Assembly: GCF_963678635.1 (NCBI RefSeq)
Contig: NC_087067.1
Location: 4,287,072-4,351,071 of the forward strand
Source: Symsagittifera roscoffensis
Lineage: Eukaryota; Xenacoelomorpha; Acoela; Convolutidae
Length of the DNA: 64,000 nucleotides
Direction of reading: 5' to 3'
The notes beneath the pieces were generated by a model, which saw only the letters and a list, made by a program, of their open reading frames with translations, did not search any database and was not told the DNA's origin. A program made the translations under genes and the position numbers. Below, piece after piece: positions 53,660 through 64,000 of this stretch. The first letter of the stretch is position 1. Every line of letters starts with the position of its first letter.

Positions 53660-55473
53660 CTGTTACAAACAACACGCAACAGTTATATTTATTGTCAAAT
53701 TGTAAGCAACATCGGTGAACTTGGGCAGCACTTTAATGGATCAAAAACTATAGCCTCTTATGCTTATTAGTTTTACGCAGAGAAATGAGTATAAAAAAAC
53801 TAAATTCCGACGTCAAAATGAACAGTTCTAAGTATATAAACATGGTTCAGATTCGTTTAGTACGAAGGATTCAGTTAACAAGCCTCTAATTAAACTTCGT
53901 GCATATCTTATGATTTCAAATCGGTGAAATATTAACTAGCCGGTCCCTTTAACGATGAAAATTCAAACTCAGTTTGGTTTTAAAAATTTACATTGTGGCG
54001 CTTTTAAATAATTTGCTTCAATTGAAAAAGATTTAAAGTTTTCTATGCAAGCTCTTCGACTGATGGATAATTGGAAAATTTCAGCTGATCTGCGACAGCT
54101 TGAACCCCTTCACAAATAATCAAACTATGAAAATTCGAAATACTCTCGTTGATGTCAATAGCTTTGATCGAATTGAGGAAAGTTTAATTTTAAGAAAAAT
54201 GTTCAAGCGCTGAAATAGCTTAAAATGCTGCGCAAACAAAAGCTTTTTTTACCAAGCTATTAAAGCAATGAGTTCAAGCAAGTTCATATAATCAATCGAC
54301 AGCCAAAACTTTTTAAAGAAAGCTCAACAACCGGTGGAAAAACTTGTTAAATAATGTTCTTCATAGTTGAATCATTTAACAAATTATCAAAGTTTCAAGT
54401 TTTGTAAGCAATTTTTTCCAGCGATGAAACAGTAAATATTTCAAGTTTTTCTATTTTAAATCAGTTCACAAAAATTTTAGCTCTTTTACGACTAAGAGAG
54501 GCTGTGGTTTTTAGCGCGCTGGAAATTTAAAAATTTCTAGAAAACTTGTTGACGGCAAGGTACACATCTTTTCCATGACCAAAATAAAACAGAAAACTTA
54601 TGACAACCAATTATGTAAAACTTAAAATAAACATGCTTAACTCTCATATTCCACAAACAAGCCAAATGGTATTTCAATTCTTAAAAAAATTATCTATCAT
54701 AATCACATTTCATCTTTACTGATTTGATTTTTTTAATTAAGCTATAGTTCAGATCTTTCATGTCCATCGTTTTCTTTTGCTGGGCATGAAAAAACTGGGA
54801 GTATTTTTCTTTATGCAGTCTGACTTGAACTGTCCTTTTATTCAGCTTCACTTGTATTCAGTTCGGCTATTATCTTTATTCAGCTTCATAACCAATAATT
54901 CCTTGTGCACCTCAGACCAAGAGTTGGGCTAAGACTTAATCGAACAGAACACGACCGAATCCGGACATAACAATAGATGGCATAACGACTAGACAATGTA
55001 TTAACACAGCAACTGCTTCAAAGTACTATTTCTTGTTTTAAAATGTTACATTATTTCACTTTTCTCGTTTGTGAGAAATTGATACTAAATTTTGCATTAA
55101 ACATGTCATCTTATATGAAAGCAATATTATCTTTCTACTTTTTTTAATGCCTATGCCGGATGAGTCCCTCTCAATTATCATTAAGGTTGACATACGTCGC
55201 GCTACTTTTTGAAAGCCTGGTCTACAATAAATCATTCATGCAATCAGTACATATAGAAAACATTTTCAGGAAAACCCGAGATTTTTGACAAGGCATTTTC
55301 TCCAACTTAAAATTATCATCACTTAATGTCATCTAATAAATTGATAGTTAGTATCTATATTTTGATTCATATCATTTATTACCCAATTACGTCGACGCCT
55401 CGGAAGTTTTCGAGAAGACTGAATTTAATTAGGAGTTCAAACTAGGAACCCTACGTTAAAGCTACAGTAGGGG

Positions 55474-55640
55474 GCTATTCTCATGATGGAGGGTCAGAAT
55501 GATGGAAAATTTTCAATCAAACAGAATAGTTAGTCATTTCTATTCGTAAAATGGTTTTTGCACAAAGTCGAAGTCAAATTAGCAGAAACTTATTTCAGGG
55601 CAAGATAGTTTCAATTTTTCAAAATCGGTATCCTTATAGT
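55474..55640 (+). repeat. Relative of the 60481 MITE
   Basis: It shares GGGGG..(A/T)..TTCTCATGATGGAGGGTC-like opening, TTTCTATT, and AAGTCGAAGTCAAATTA with 60470-60600, at reduced identity. Confidence 0.35.
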
Positions 55641-56863
55641 AATAACTTTTTTCCAATGTTTTAGATCTGACACTTTTTGAAAATTAGTTTTTCTGCATAT
55701 TTTGAAATTGTTGAACTTGTTTCGCTGCCCTGAACTTATTTTCCTAAAGTGAAACGCGTTTCTTTGAAACGCAATTTCATGAAATTCAAATCGCAAAAAT
55801 GATTTTTAAAAGTTTTTAGGTTGAAAAATTGACGAAATAATAAATATATATTTATTTATTTTTTAAAATTTATCCCCCCACAAGCTGATGTATTTAGCTG
55901 CGTGTTTCCTAATAATACGACCAAACGAGTTGCCTCATTTCAAATTGGAACACATTAATCCGCCGCTTACGCACGCGTGTTATAAAAACTAAATAAAGCG
56001 GGCATTAATTATCCAAAATGCGCCAAATTAGCAGTTATTTTCCATAAGTTAACACAAATGATCGCGGGTAAAAATACCTTTTCCAAGGAGCAAAAACATG
56101 TATCACGCTTTTTAAGCATTTACCAGCCGAATAGATTTCTGATTTTTTCGAAATCAGGAACCGCCACAACAATAATTTAAGAAACATAAACGTCAAAAAA
56201 AGGTCATTTATAGAACATTTCGGCTAACTGCTTTCAAATCTTTAAAATTAGCTATCAGACAGCTAGAAAAATTAAATGAACTCGGGAAACTAGAGCAACA
56301 ATAACTAATTGGCTACTCCAACTACAATCAACTTAAAAAAGCACAACTTGAAAAAGCACTAAGTAAAACTTTGACCGAGCGCAATCATTGAAATTTATCA
56401 AACAAAGCCAACAAAGAGATGGAGAAGCGAGAAGGGACCAGAAAACGGAAGTTTTTTCTCTAAGAAACAAATGACCCTACAATCTTAATGGTTATTTGAC
56501 CCACTTGCGATGCAACTCAAAAGTAGAAATGGGGCGGACGCTAGAAGTCTATGGAAAAAACTATCTCTAAAAGTTTATAGCTTTGTCTCGGATGATGTTC
56601 AAGCTTAGGAACACATTCCAAAAACTAATCAACAGAATTAAATTACCATTTGGAAAAATTAATAGAGCGCCTCCTAAGTCGACAAAACTCAAGTAAACGA
56701 TCGCAGATCCGATATCAAAACTACCATAAGACCCTTTGTGCTATAACGTTTTCCAAAAAATCTAGCCTCTCAAAACTTACAAAGGACTAAAATTCTGTTT
56801 ATGTCCCTGAAACGAATTAATTTAAAGTGACTTAGTCGATATCACATTTTCCGAAACAATTTA

Positions 56864-58122
56864 AAGAAAGAAAGAAAGAATTTATTTTTCCGATTGATAA
56901 ATATAGTCATTAGCAAAACAAAAGTAATTTCATCAATGCATTTATCATCGGAATGGACAACTAACGAGACCATTGGTCCACATAAATGTTGCCCTTATAT
57001 AGCACACATACTGAATTTAACATCAAACAAAAGAAAGAAAATAAGTTTTTTTTTTAATGAAGAAATTAACAAAAAAACAAAAAAATACGTGATTTTGATT
57101 TTTACCTAATTGAAAACATATTGTTCTTCATAGCGCTACCTATAGCAGTTCAGCTGATGCTCCGGCATGGGAACACGTCGCTTCAAAAAAAAACAAAAAC
57201 AAAAATTAAAAAAAAAAAAATGAAGAAAATTTTCTAAGTTTTCGGGAAAATAATTATTGAGAAAAAATTCAAAAAATCATAAAAAGGGCCATATCTCCTA
57301 AACTAAAAGGTTCTGGAGGGTCATATTTTTTCACATAAATCGCAACCTATAGTTGATTGTCCTGTAGCATTTAACCAAGGTACTGAAATTACACAAAAAT
57401 TAAAAACTGAAAACTAAAGTTGCCAGCTCGTTGTTACCTAGCAGGTATCCATTCTTAAATTTATGATAAAAACTTGTAATTTTTCCAATTTTTGCATTTT
57501 CTATCCCATCTTCGAGTAAGCCTCTAGTTTTCAATACGTTGTAAAGCCTAGACCCCCGATAGGCAATTGATTGCCGTTCAAATCGTTTTTTTCTAAATGA
57601 TTCTTTAAGGAGGTTTAAATTAGCCCTACGCGTTACTTTAGTGGGATTTTCGAATTCAAACACATTATTCAAAAAATCCTCACTGTGTAGTTTGTTTACT
57701 GATCGGAGTACAAATTTTAGTAATTCATACACATGAAGCTCGTGCACGGTTAGCAGTTGATTTCTAATAAAAATGTCATCCGATTGTTCGCGACGATTTC
57801 GGAAGTAAATCAATTTTAAGATCTTTCTTTGAAGTATGTAAATCGGCATTAAAGAAGATTTGCTGCACGAACAGTAAACAAGAATACCGTATTGGATAGT
57901 TGATTTAATGTTAGTTCGATAGTAGTCTAAAAGCTGATGACGTGGAGCAAAATACCGTAATTTTGAAATAATGCCTGACTGTTTCGCTAATCGCATTCTT
58001 ACATAATCAATTTGCGAAAAGAAGGATAATTTTGAGTCTACATATATCCCTAGGTATTTACAAACAGGTTCAGTTTTAATAGCACAGCTGTTTAATTGAA
58101 TCTGAATAACATTTTTGAGCAA
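56864..58122 (-). mobile_element. 5'-truncated LINE (non-LTR retrotransposon) 3' end
   Basis: The - strand frame 57400-58122 (240 aa) holds CKYLGIYVDSKLSFFSQID and GIISKLRYFAPRHQLLDYYR, then a His/Leu-rich tail with VHELHVYELLKFVL. That is the thumb and C-terminal part that follows the catalytic RT motifs in Jockey/CR1/RTE-like LINEs (family pattern KYLGV.(I/V)D..L.(W/F)..HI). The catalytic YADD-type box is missing because the copy is truncated near 58122. The 3' end carries AATAAA-like sequence and a (TTTC)4 tail at about 56868-56880, as expected of target-primed insertion. The frame that remains is open, so the copy is fairly young. Confidence 0.85.
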
Positions 58123-59527
58123 AAAAATGTAACGAAACGAGAAAGGAAATTATGAACAGGCGAAGCTGAGCTTCGCACCAGTTGCGATACAAAAAAAACG
58201 AGAAATATCAAAAGATAGTGTGTCTGAAACCAAATTAAAAACTTGAATGAATTCTGTTACAGTAATCATAGGCTCGAAAATTCAAGAAAAACTTTATTGT
58301 AATTGTTTAAAAAATCAATAATCGGATACATAAGAAGGATTCGGGCAACAAAAACTCCATTCATGTCTTTCTCAGAGCCAGTTGATGGAAACAATAAGAA
58401 AATTCGATCAAAAAATCGATATCCAAAAACTCAAAAGACAATAAGTTTCAAATAATTTCTACAAAAAAATTGCAGAAACCCTGGAAAAACTCTCAAGGCT
58501 CATAAAAAACCGAATTACATCACAATTGACTTATTAAAACAACACGCTATGCCATCAACTTGAATCAATTTAAAAAAAATTTTGCTGAAATCTAAAACAT
58601 AATAAACAGATATAAACTAAAACTTATTCTACGCACTTGAAGAAAACTATCAGATATCAAGCATCCGAAAAAAACTGAAATTTTTTGCCAACAAACAAGC
58701 AGCAACAAATTTCTTCTCGTTTCCGATTTTACAATCAAATGCAACAGATATATTGGCCGCAAGAGTCTCCACTGCAATCTATGCATTACTGTCGCAGAAA
58801 AGCAGTCGTTCTCAGGAACTTTGAGCTTCAGAGACGAAGAAATGATATAGTTTCAGAGACACTCTTCCACAAACGCGATTCAGGCTCTTGGAACAATCAG
58901 CTTTGCCTCCTTTTTTGATATTCTAGTAAAATATCCCAACGTTCCGCGTTCTTGAATGATTTCTTCAAAAGTTTGAATAGACAGACTATTGATAGAAAAT
59001 AGGAAAAACTGTTAAAAAAATCAATGTTTATTGAAACGTTTTTGATACGAGGAACTGATCATTAAACTCGGCAAGCATGTGCAAATTTAATAACACATTA
59101 AAAATCATATAAAAAAAGAATGCGAAATGGCACCATTGAGATAAATCTAACATGATGAGGAAGGCCTCACAGCGACAAAACACGTTGTCAATTTTTCACA
59201 TTTAATTTTTTCTAAACTTGTTGCAGAGGGCTTCAGAGGGTGATTTAAATCTGCCTAAAATGTTCCCATTACAGTTCAATCTCTAAACTATCAACCTAAA
59301 TTGATAGAATGAAAACATTAGGAAAATAAGCCGATATAATTAAAGCCGACTGACATGTGCGGAAAATCGACCAAAAATCTTCGAATCTAATAAAAAAATA
59401 TTTTGCAACTCTTAACGTACACCCAAGGCACATATGCAGCCAATACAATAACCGTGTTTCTAATTAACCATGCTGAGCTTATAAAAAAAAACTGATTACC
59501 ATTTGATCAATCTGCGAACATCTGTTG

Positions 59528-59583
59528 TTTACGGGAAAAAATAGTACCCGGTTGCAATACGCTTGCTTATCGTAAGGGTAAAC
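59528..59583 (+). repeat. Second copy of AGTACCCGGTTGCAA repeat
   Basis: Matches 36118-36172; same orientation. Confidence 0.4.
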
Positions 59584-59903
59584 AAAAATCAGATACTCCG
59601 CAATCAGTTTATGAAGGAGGTTTTCACTTTGATTGAAACCTTTTAGAGAGAAAGAAAGAATAAACTTCTCCGATATCACACTTGTGCTCTCGCCGAGTTC
59701 AAGGAACGTTGCGACCTCCGTTGGGTCAGCTTTGTTCTGTTTTGGTGACTGTTAAATAATCGATAGCACACTTAAGATCTACCAGAACATGCGTTGTTTA
59801 CTACAACAGAGTGAAAACTTTTGAAAAATTTTCAGAAAATTGATATTTTGCGACAATTCACCTAGATGATAAAAGAACGACTCTCAGCTGTTCGTTGTCT
59901 CAC

Positions 59904-60131
59904 CTGGTTCAACGTGAATCTCCAGAATCTTCTTCTCTCGCACTCTCTTCTTCCCATTGCAGGTTGGACACTTGAATTTGGGGTCTATGATCTTGCCAGT
60001 CTGGTTGCATTGTCCACATGCACTTCTCATCTGCTGGATCATCGGTCCCATCTGTCTAATCTGGGTGAACACTCCTGTTCCGTTACATGCAGCGCAGTCT
60101 TTTTCAGCTCCCTCTTGCGTGCATCCTTTTC
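59904..60131 (-). CDS. DNAJA-like: DNAJA-type Hsp40, zinc-finger exon
   Basis: A 228-bp exon in phase 1 at both ends; acceptor GCTGCTTTAG, donor CCAG|GTGAGA. It carries three of the four Cys motifs of the type I Hsp40 zinc domain: CAACNGTG, CGQCNQTG and CPTCNGKK, with IRQMGPMIQQM between them, and ends KILEIHVEPG. The first CXXCXGXG must lie in the preceding exon. Presence of this domain makes it type I (DNAJA), not DNAJB. The J domain with HPD and the G/F region were not found up to 64000; they are probably beyond the window, with the MULE remnant sitting in the intron. Confidence 0.94.
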
Positions 60132-62921
60132 CTAAAGCAGCACAGAAAGTTACTCCACTTTACGCCTTACCACGCTCAAGTCAACACAGAAGCTTTTCAA
60201 ACAGAGGCGAAGAGGAGCTTTACGCTTTACAGTATTTGCTAGACAATAATAAAAACATGCCAAATTTGCAAAAAACAACTTCAAACAAATCTGCTAAAAC
60301 GTCAAGCTTCAAAAAATTCCATTAAAAAAGAAAGATTTAAAAAAACTTCTCCAACGTTCGAAATCCGACAATGAGAATTTTTCTAATGAAAAGAAAATGG
60401 AACGCAAACTAGGCCGAAGAAAACTGAAATAAAAAGCACGAACTTGAAAACCGGTTTTGAGAATTTTGGGGGAGGGTTATCATGCTTGAAGGACCGAATG
60501 CTTGAAAAATTTCAGCCAATCAAAATCGCCAAGCGTTTCTATTGGCTAATGCCTTTCTCACAAAATCGAAGTCAATATTAACAGAAAATGTTTTAAATCA
60601 GTGGAAAAAAATCGAAAATATTACAAATTGCGGGTTACAACCGCAAAACTATTCAGATAAACATCAATATTTATGAGTTCAAGTTCATAAGAATTTTTAA
60701 TTCTTGAAAACTCATCTGCTTATTATCTAATCGGTCAGTATTAACACTATTGGCCTGGATTTATTTTATTGCTTTGAGGTTTTGAATACTCAATTATGAT
60801 TGGCTGAAAGTAAACTAAAACAAATTTCAAGCATTCGGTCCTTCAAGCATGAGGGACGCCACCAAATTTTGAATGTAATATCTTTTAACACCAACAATAC
60901 CATGGTTAAGGCAATAATCCCCCCTCAAAATAGATAAATACTGGCAATTAGAGAAAGTGTATGGGTTTGGTCGACAGAAAATTGATGTCGTATTGTTAAG
61001 TAGTACCAAATGTAGGACTCCCTCATGAAAAAACATCCTGAATTGAGAGGTGGAATCAGATTAGCGTTTTGAGCAATTTTTAAAGCTTTTTACTAAATAA
61101 TTGCGCTCTTTCAAGTGCACATTGTCCCAGAAAATAAATATATACTGACGTCCAAGACGCCATAAAAACTTTAAGGATAGATCGGCGGGTTATGGATTTC
61201 ATATTGTAAAATAGTGCAAACGTTGACAAACATTGGCAATCATAACGAGAGAGTCGCAAGGCAGCCCCCCCTTCCCCCCCCCCCCTTCGGGGCGCTAATG
61301 GACCACATACCCTATGCTACCACCAGCTCAGTAAACGCGTGTTCTTAAAATATAAAAATGTGTGTCATAAATTTTGCTCTTTTTACCACTACGGCTATTG
61401 GCCACCGGCAACTCACTTCTTAAACCACATCTATTGATGAATTTTAAATCAAATTAAATGAATTTTGTTTCCAAGCTAATTTAATGACTTGAATTTCGAA
61501 AAAAAATTAATTAATAAAAGCCCATAAGCTAGTTTTTATTGTTTGAATTGGTGAAGCTTGTTGGTTTCCAAAATTGTTTGACAGCATTTTTTGATACTTA
61601 ACAATCCCCTCTATGATATCTACTAAAAAATTGCCGCCCCCCCTATAGATAAAAGCAGTAACTTATCACTAAAACGTTCTATTTATAATTCGAATTTTCC
61701 TGCATTCTGATTGGTTTAAAATTCGACTAACTTAATCTAGTTATTAATTACCCACCCCTTCTTGCAAGGGGGTAATTTTCAAGTAGAACCAAAAAATCAG
61801 GTCCATGAGCTCTACATGAGCATCTTTCAACGGAACAAAACTAAGAGAAAACCAATTCCGAAACAATTTTTAGATTTTAAAAATACTATCTAACAAAGCA
61901 ATAAACTAGCACAAAGTTTCCATCCACCCACAGCTATAATTGAAACAAAATGAAATATATAATTCTTTTCTAAGACTTCTTGCCATATTTTTTAGACTAT
62001 TTTTTTTTAGAAAACTAGTTGTTTTTATTTCTATCGGTTCCCCCTTTTTAACTCTAAACAACTTAACACCCTACAATTTCACTCCCTACTTTTTGTTACC
62101 TTAGCAATATAACATCGCTACATTTTAAAACAATTTCTATGACTTAACACCGTTTTAATCCAAAATGAAAAGAAAACTTACTTCAAAGGGGATTTCGGTA
62201 ACCATCAAAGAATTAAACGAGAGAAATTTTTGCCATTTAAAGCCAGACAAATTTGCGCTACTTAATTCGCCTAAGTTTTGAATAGAAATGACCTTGCAAA
62301 TGATTTCAAAGAAACGTTTCAAACCAAAATGAAATGGCCTTGCCAATATTTTCAATGAATCATTCCAAAATGAACCAAAAACAAGCAATAGTTCAAAGAA
62401 CTTCAAAAGCCCGCAAATAATTAGACGTCCTTTGACTAATATGGCCTGATTTTCTAGACATTTTCAGCCGGTATAGAAATTAAAAAAAGGTTTAACCAAT
62501 GCCAAAAGCCTTAAAAATCATTATTTTAAGAATCATTCTCGAACTTAAACTTATGACCTGATCGATTTGTCAGCTTTTTTTGAACTGCTGGCACATAAAA
62601 GCAAAGCTAAAGGGTTTGCCAGCCCGTAGTCCCAACCTAGCATCCCGAAAATAAGGGCGATTGTCCTGGGAGTAAAATTGCTAAGGCACGAGTCATGTTC
62701 TTGCGTTTAGTTACGTTTCCGGGAGTCTGCAAGGAAACGTCTTTTCAAAAAAAGCTGACATAAATTTCAGTAGGATTAAAAATTAAATTTTAACAATACG
62801 AAAGAATAAACAGTAATGAAATAAAATTTACAATGGTTTAGCACAAACTAGATAACGCTCTGAAAAAGTACAGATCAGTTTTGTCTTCGTAAACGGACAT
62901 TATGTTTTGTACTCTTTCATT
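60132..62921 (-). other. Presumed DNAJA intron, mostly featureless
   Basis: It contains the MITE at 60481-60851 and C-rich tracts near 61265-61295 (CCCCCCCTTCCCC...). A GTAAGT donor-like string on the - strand near 62180 follows a short open frame without recognisable similarity and is not called an exon. Confidence 0.5.
60481..60851. mobile_element. MITE with CATGCTTGAAGGACCGAATG inverted ends
   Basis: 371 bp. The left end CATGCTTGAAGGACCGAATG and the complementary right end CATTCGGTCCTTCAAGCATG are perfect over 20 bp, and a second pair, TTTCAGCCAATC/GATTGGCTGAAA, lies further in. No coding capacity. No target duplication recognised. Confidence 0.8.
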
Positions 62922-64000
62922 TTAAACTCGATACTTTTTCTTTTTTGTGAATTTATGGCCACTCGATGCATCAAAAAAGTTGAGTTTTTGTACGGAGGCG
63001 TCTTTTTGCAGGCTACCCACTACTTTCCACATATTTGGGTGGGCTCCGCTGAAATATGATTGAATCCCGAAATGCCATCCCTCGACAGCATTTGTTGTTC
63101 GAGCAATCCCCATCACGGCCGCATCTCGCTGGTTCCAGAGGGAGGGTGGGAATGAAACTTCACGGTTTGGCACCATGCTTTTTATATAAGTAGAGCCGAA
63201 GTACAGACACAACTCGTCAATTTTCTCTATTTTCTCGGGTTCTAAGCAATTTCTGTCGCATACATTTTGAATTTCTTGAACAATCATGTCATAGGAATCG
63301 CCGATATTTTCTTTTTTCTCAAATGCCAGGGATGGCAGCATTTTTAAAGCCAGTGCTAAATCGTGATTTGTTTCGTAGGTAACTTTCAGGCCCAATTCAT
63401 TAATTTTTCTCATGTAACTCTGGGAGAGATGAAAAAAAACAATCCGATAAATGTGCTTCGGGGAATGTTTTTTGGAATGACTGAAGAGCAGCTTGCTCAA
63501 AATCTAACAAATTTTTTTCAGGCCGGCAGTTGGGTGCTAAATCAGTTAACGCCTGCAGGAAGCGATTGTAGGTTTTTTCGGTTTTGTTAGAGAGGAAGGC
63601 GTAAATGCAAGCTGGCGCAATGCCAGATACACTAACATGAATTGAATAAAGCTGATAGAACATTTTTGGGGTAATTTTGAAATTTCCATCGGCTAACCAG
63701 AAAGATGACTTCTCCAGAACTCTCAGCATTTTGGGGTCGCCGCACAAAATGATTCGCTCATGATCATTTGATCCACTGTCATACCGGATAAAATTTTCAA
63801 AAATTTCAGGGATCTCGAAATTTCGCGCAACGGGGATGGGCGGCATATTTACATCTAGCTGCTTACGAGTGCGAGCGGCCGTTCGGATCAGTTTGTCTTT
63901 ACGTGGGAGAGCAAACTGAGTAGCCAAATCGTTGGTAATTGGCAAAACCGCACTGGCAACTGCAACAGTCGGGGTAAATCTCTCGCTGAGATCTTTTATA
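62922..64000 (-). pseudogene. MULE-type transposase, frameshifted, cut by window end
   Basis: On the - strand the frame enters open at 64000 and shows SSFWLADGNFKITPKMFYQL, CIYAFLSNKTEKTYNRFLQA, LLDFEQAALQSFQ and SDCFF, then after a frameshift LSQSYMRKINELG and RTTNAVEGWHFGIQSYF. This is the MULE transposase core: the second catalytic Asp in LLDFEQA, the C..H block and the Glu in NAVEGWH are visible. The break is at a run of eight A at 63432-63439 (+ strand), where one base fewer would keep the frame. The second part stops after a Lys-rich end at 62922. The N-terminal zinc finger usual in these proteins would lie outside the window. Pseudogene or a homopolymer sequencing error. Confidence 0.85.

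Larger units (their letters stand above)
53660..59903 (-). other. DNAJA intron (~6.2 kb) with LINE fragment and old repeats
   Basis: It holds weak copies of the 110-bp array (54015-54490), a MITE-related block (55474-55640), a fragment similar to other repeats near 55910-56010, the LINE 3' fragment 56864-58122, and the AGTACCCGGTTGCAA repeat at 59528-59583. A compact tRNA-like pair of boxes lies near 55430-55480 on the - strand. No exon recognised. Confidence 0.7.

Noticed and set aside
62155..62406. Possible extra exon with a GTAAGT donor on the - strand
   Set aside because: The peptide is not Hsp40-like and the following exon begins in a different domain.

Overview
The window is nuclear DNA of an AT-rich, intron-rich animal genome. 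Split coding exons with GT/AG borders encode three recognisable animal proteins: the C-terminal exons of a KCNQ-type voltage-gated potassium channel (+ strand, 21472-23641), a full HLTF/RAD5-type SNF2 helicase with HIRAN and RING domains (- strand, 36517-47479), and the 3' exons of a type I (DNAJA) Hsp40 co-chaperone (- strand, 52492-60131, 5' part outside the window). KCNQ implies a metazoan. The long repeat-filled introns suggest an invertebrate, but I cannot name the species. One run of 200 N is present (1548-1747).

The dominant feature is a giant LTR retroelement on the - strand, 3530-21401 (17,872 bp). Its 410-bp LTRs look identical by eye, have TG...CA ends and are flanked by a CTTG target-site duplication. 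In sense order it carries: 5' LTR, candidate PBS, a long leader with a duplicated hairpin, a 77-codon ORF, a basic 155-aa ORF, a 2354-codon gag-protease-RT-RNase H polyprotein, a 47-aa ORF, a gap of about 0.8 kb, a 62-aa membrane protein, a 378-codon frame with no ATG at all, an 872-aa envelope-like glycoprotein, a 601-aa protein of unknown function, about 1.6 kb of non-coding 3' region, and the 3' LTR. The RT/RNase H is Ty3/gypsy-like. The polyprotein keeps the C-terminal GPY/F-like part of integrase but lacks the zinc finger and DDE core, and no other frame in the element supplies them. The glycoprotein has the general design of the chuvirus-like (mononegavirus-type) glycoproteins known from some retroelements. 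Identical LTRs and long open frames point to a very recent insertion. It lies antisense in a KCNQ intron, about 70 bp before a splice acceptor.

Region by region: 1-3529 is presumed KCNQ intron with repeats and the gap; 3530-21401 the retroelement; 21472-23656 the last three KCNQ exons, with two hAT-like MITEs in opposite orientation in the introns; 23657-36300 repeat-rich intergenic DNA (a decayed coding relic, a 165-bp degenerate satellite, several MITEs, one an almost complete palindrome); 36301-47479 HLTF (three exons, introns with a second palindromic MITE and a degenerate tandem array); 47480-52283 intergenic (tRNA-like SINE remnant, an inverted pair of minisatellites around a strong hairpin); 52284-60131 DNAJA exons, with a LINE 3' fragment in an intron; 60132-64000 more intron, a MITE, and a frameshifted MULE transposase running off the end.

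The host genes have no evident functional link. KCNQ is membrane excitability, HLTF is post-replication repair and fork remodelling, DNAJA is Hsp70 co-chaperoning. The retroelement is the best candidate for something undescribed.
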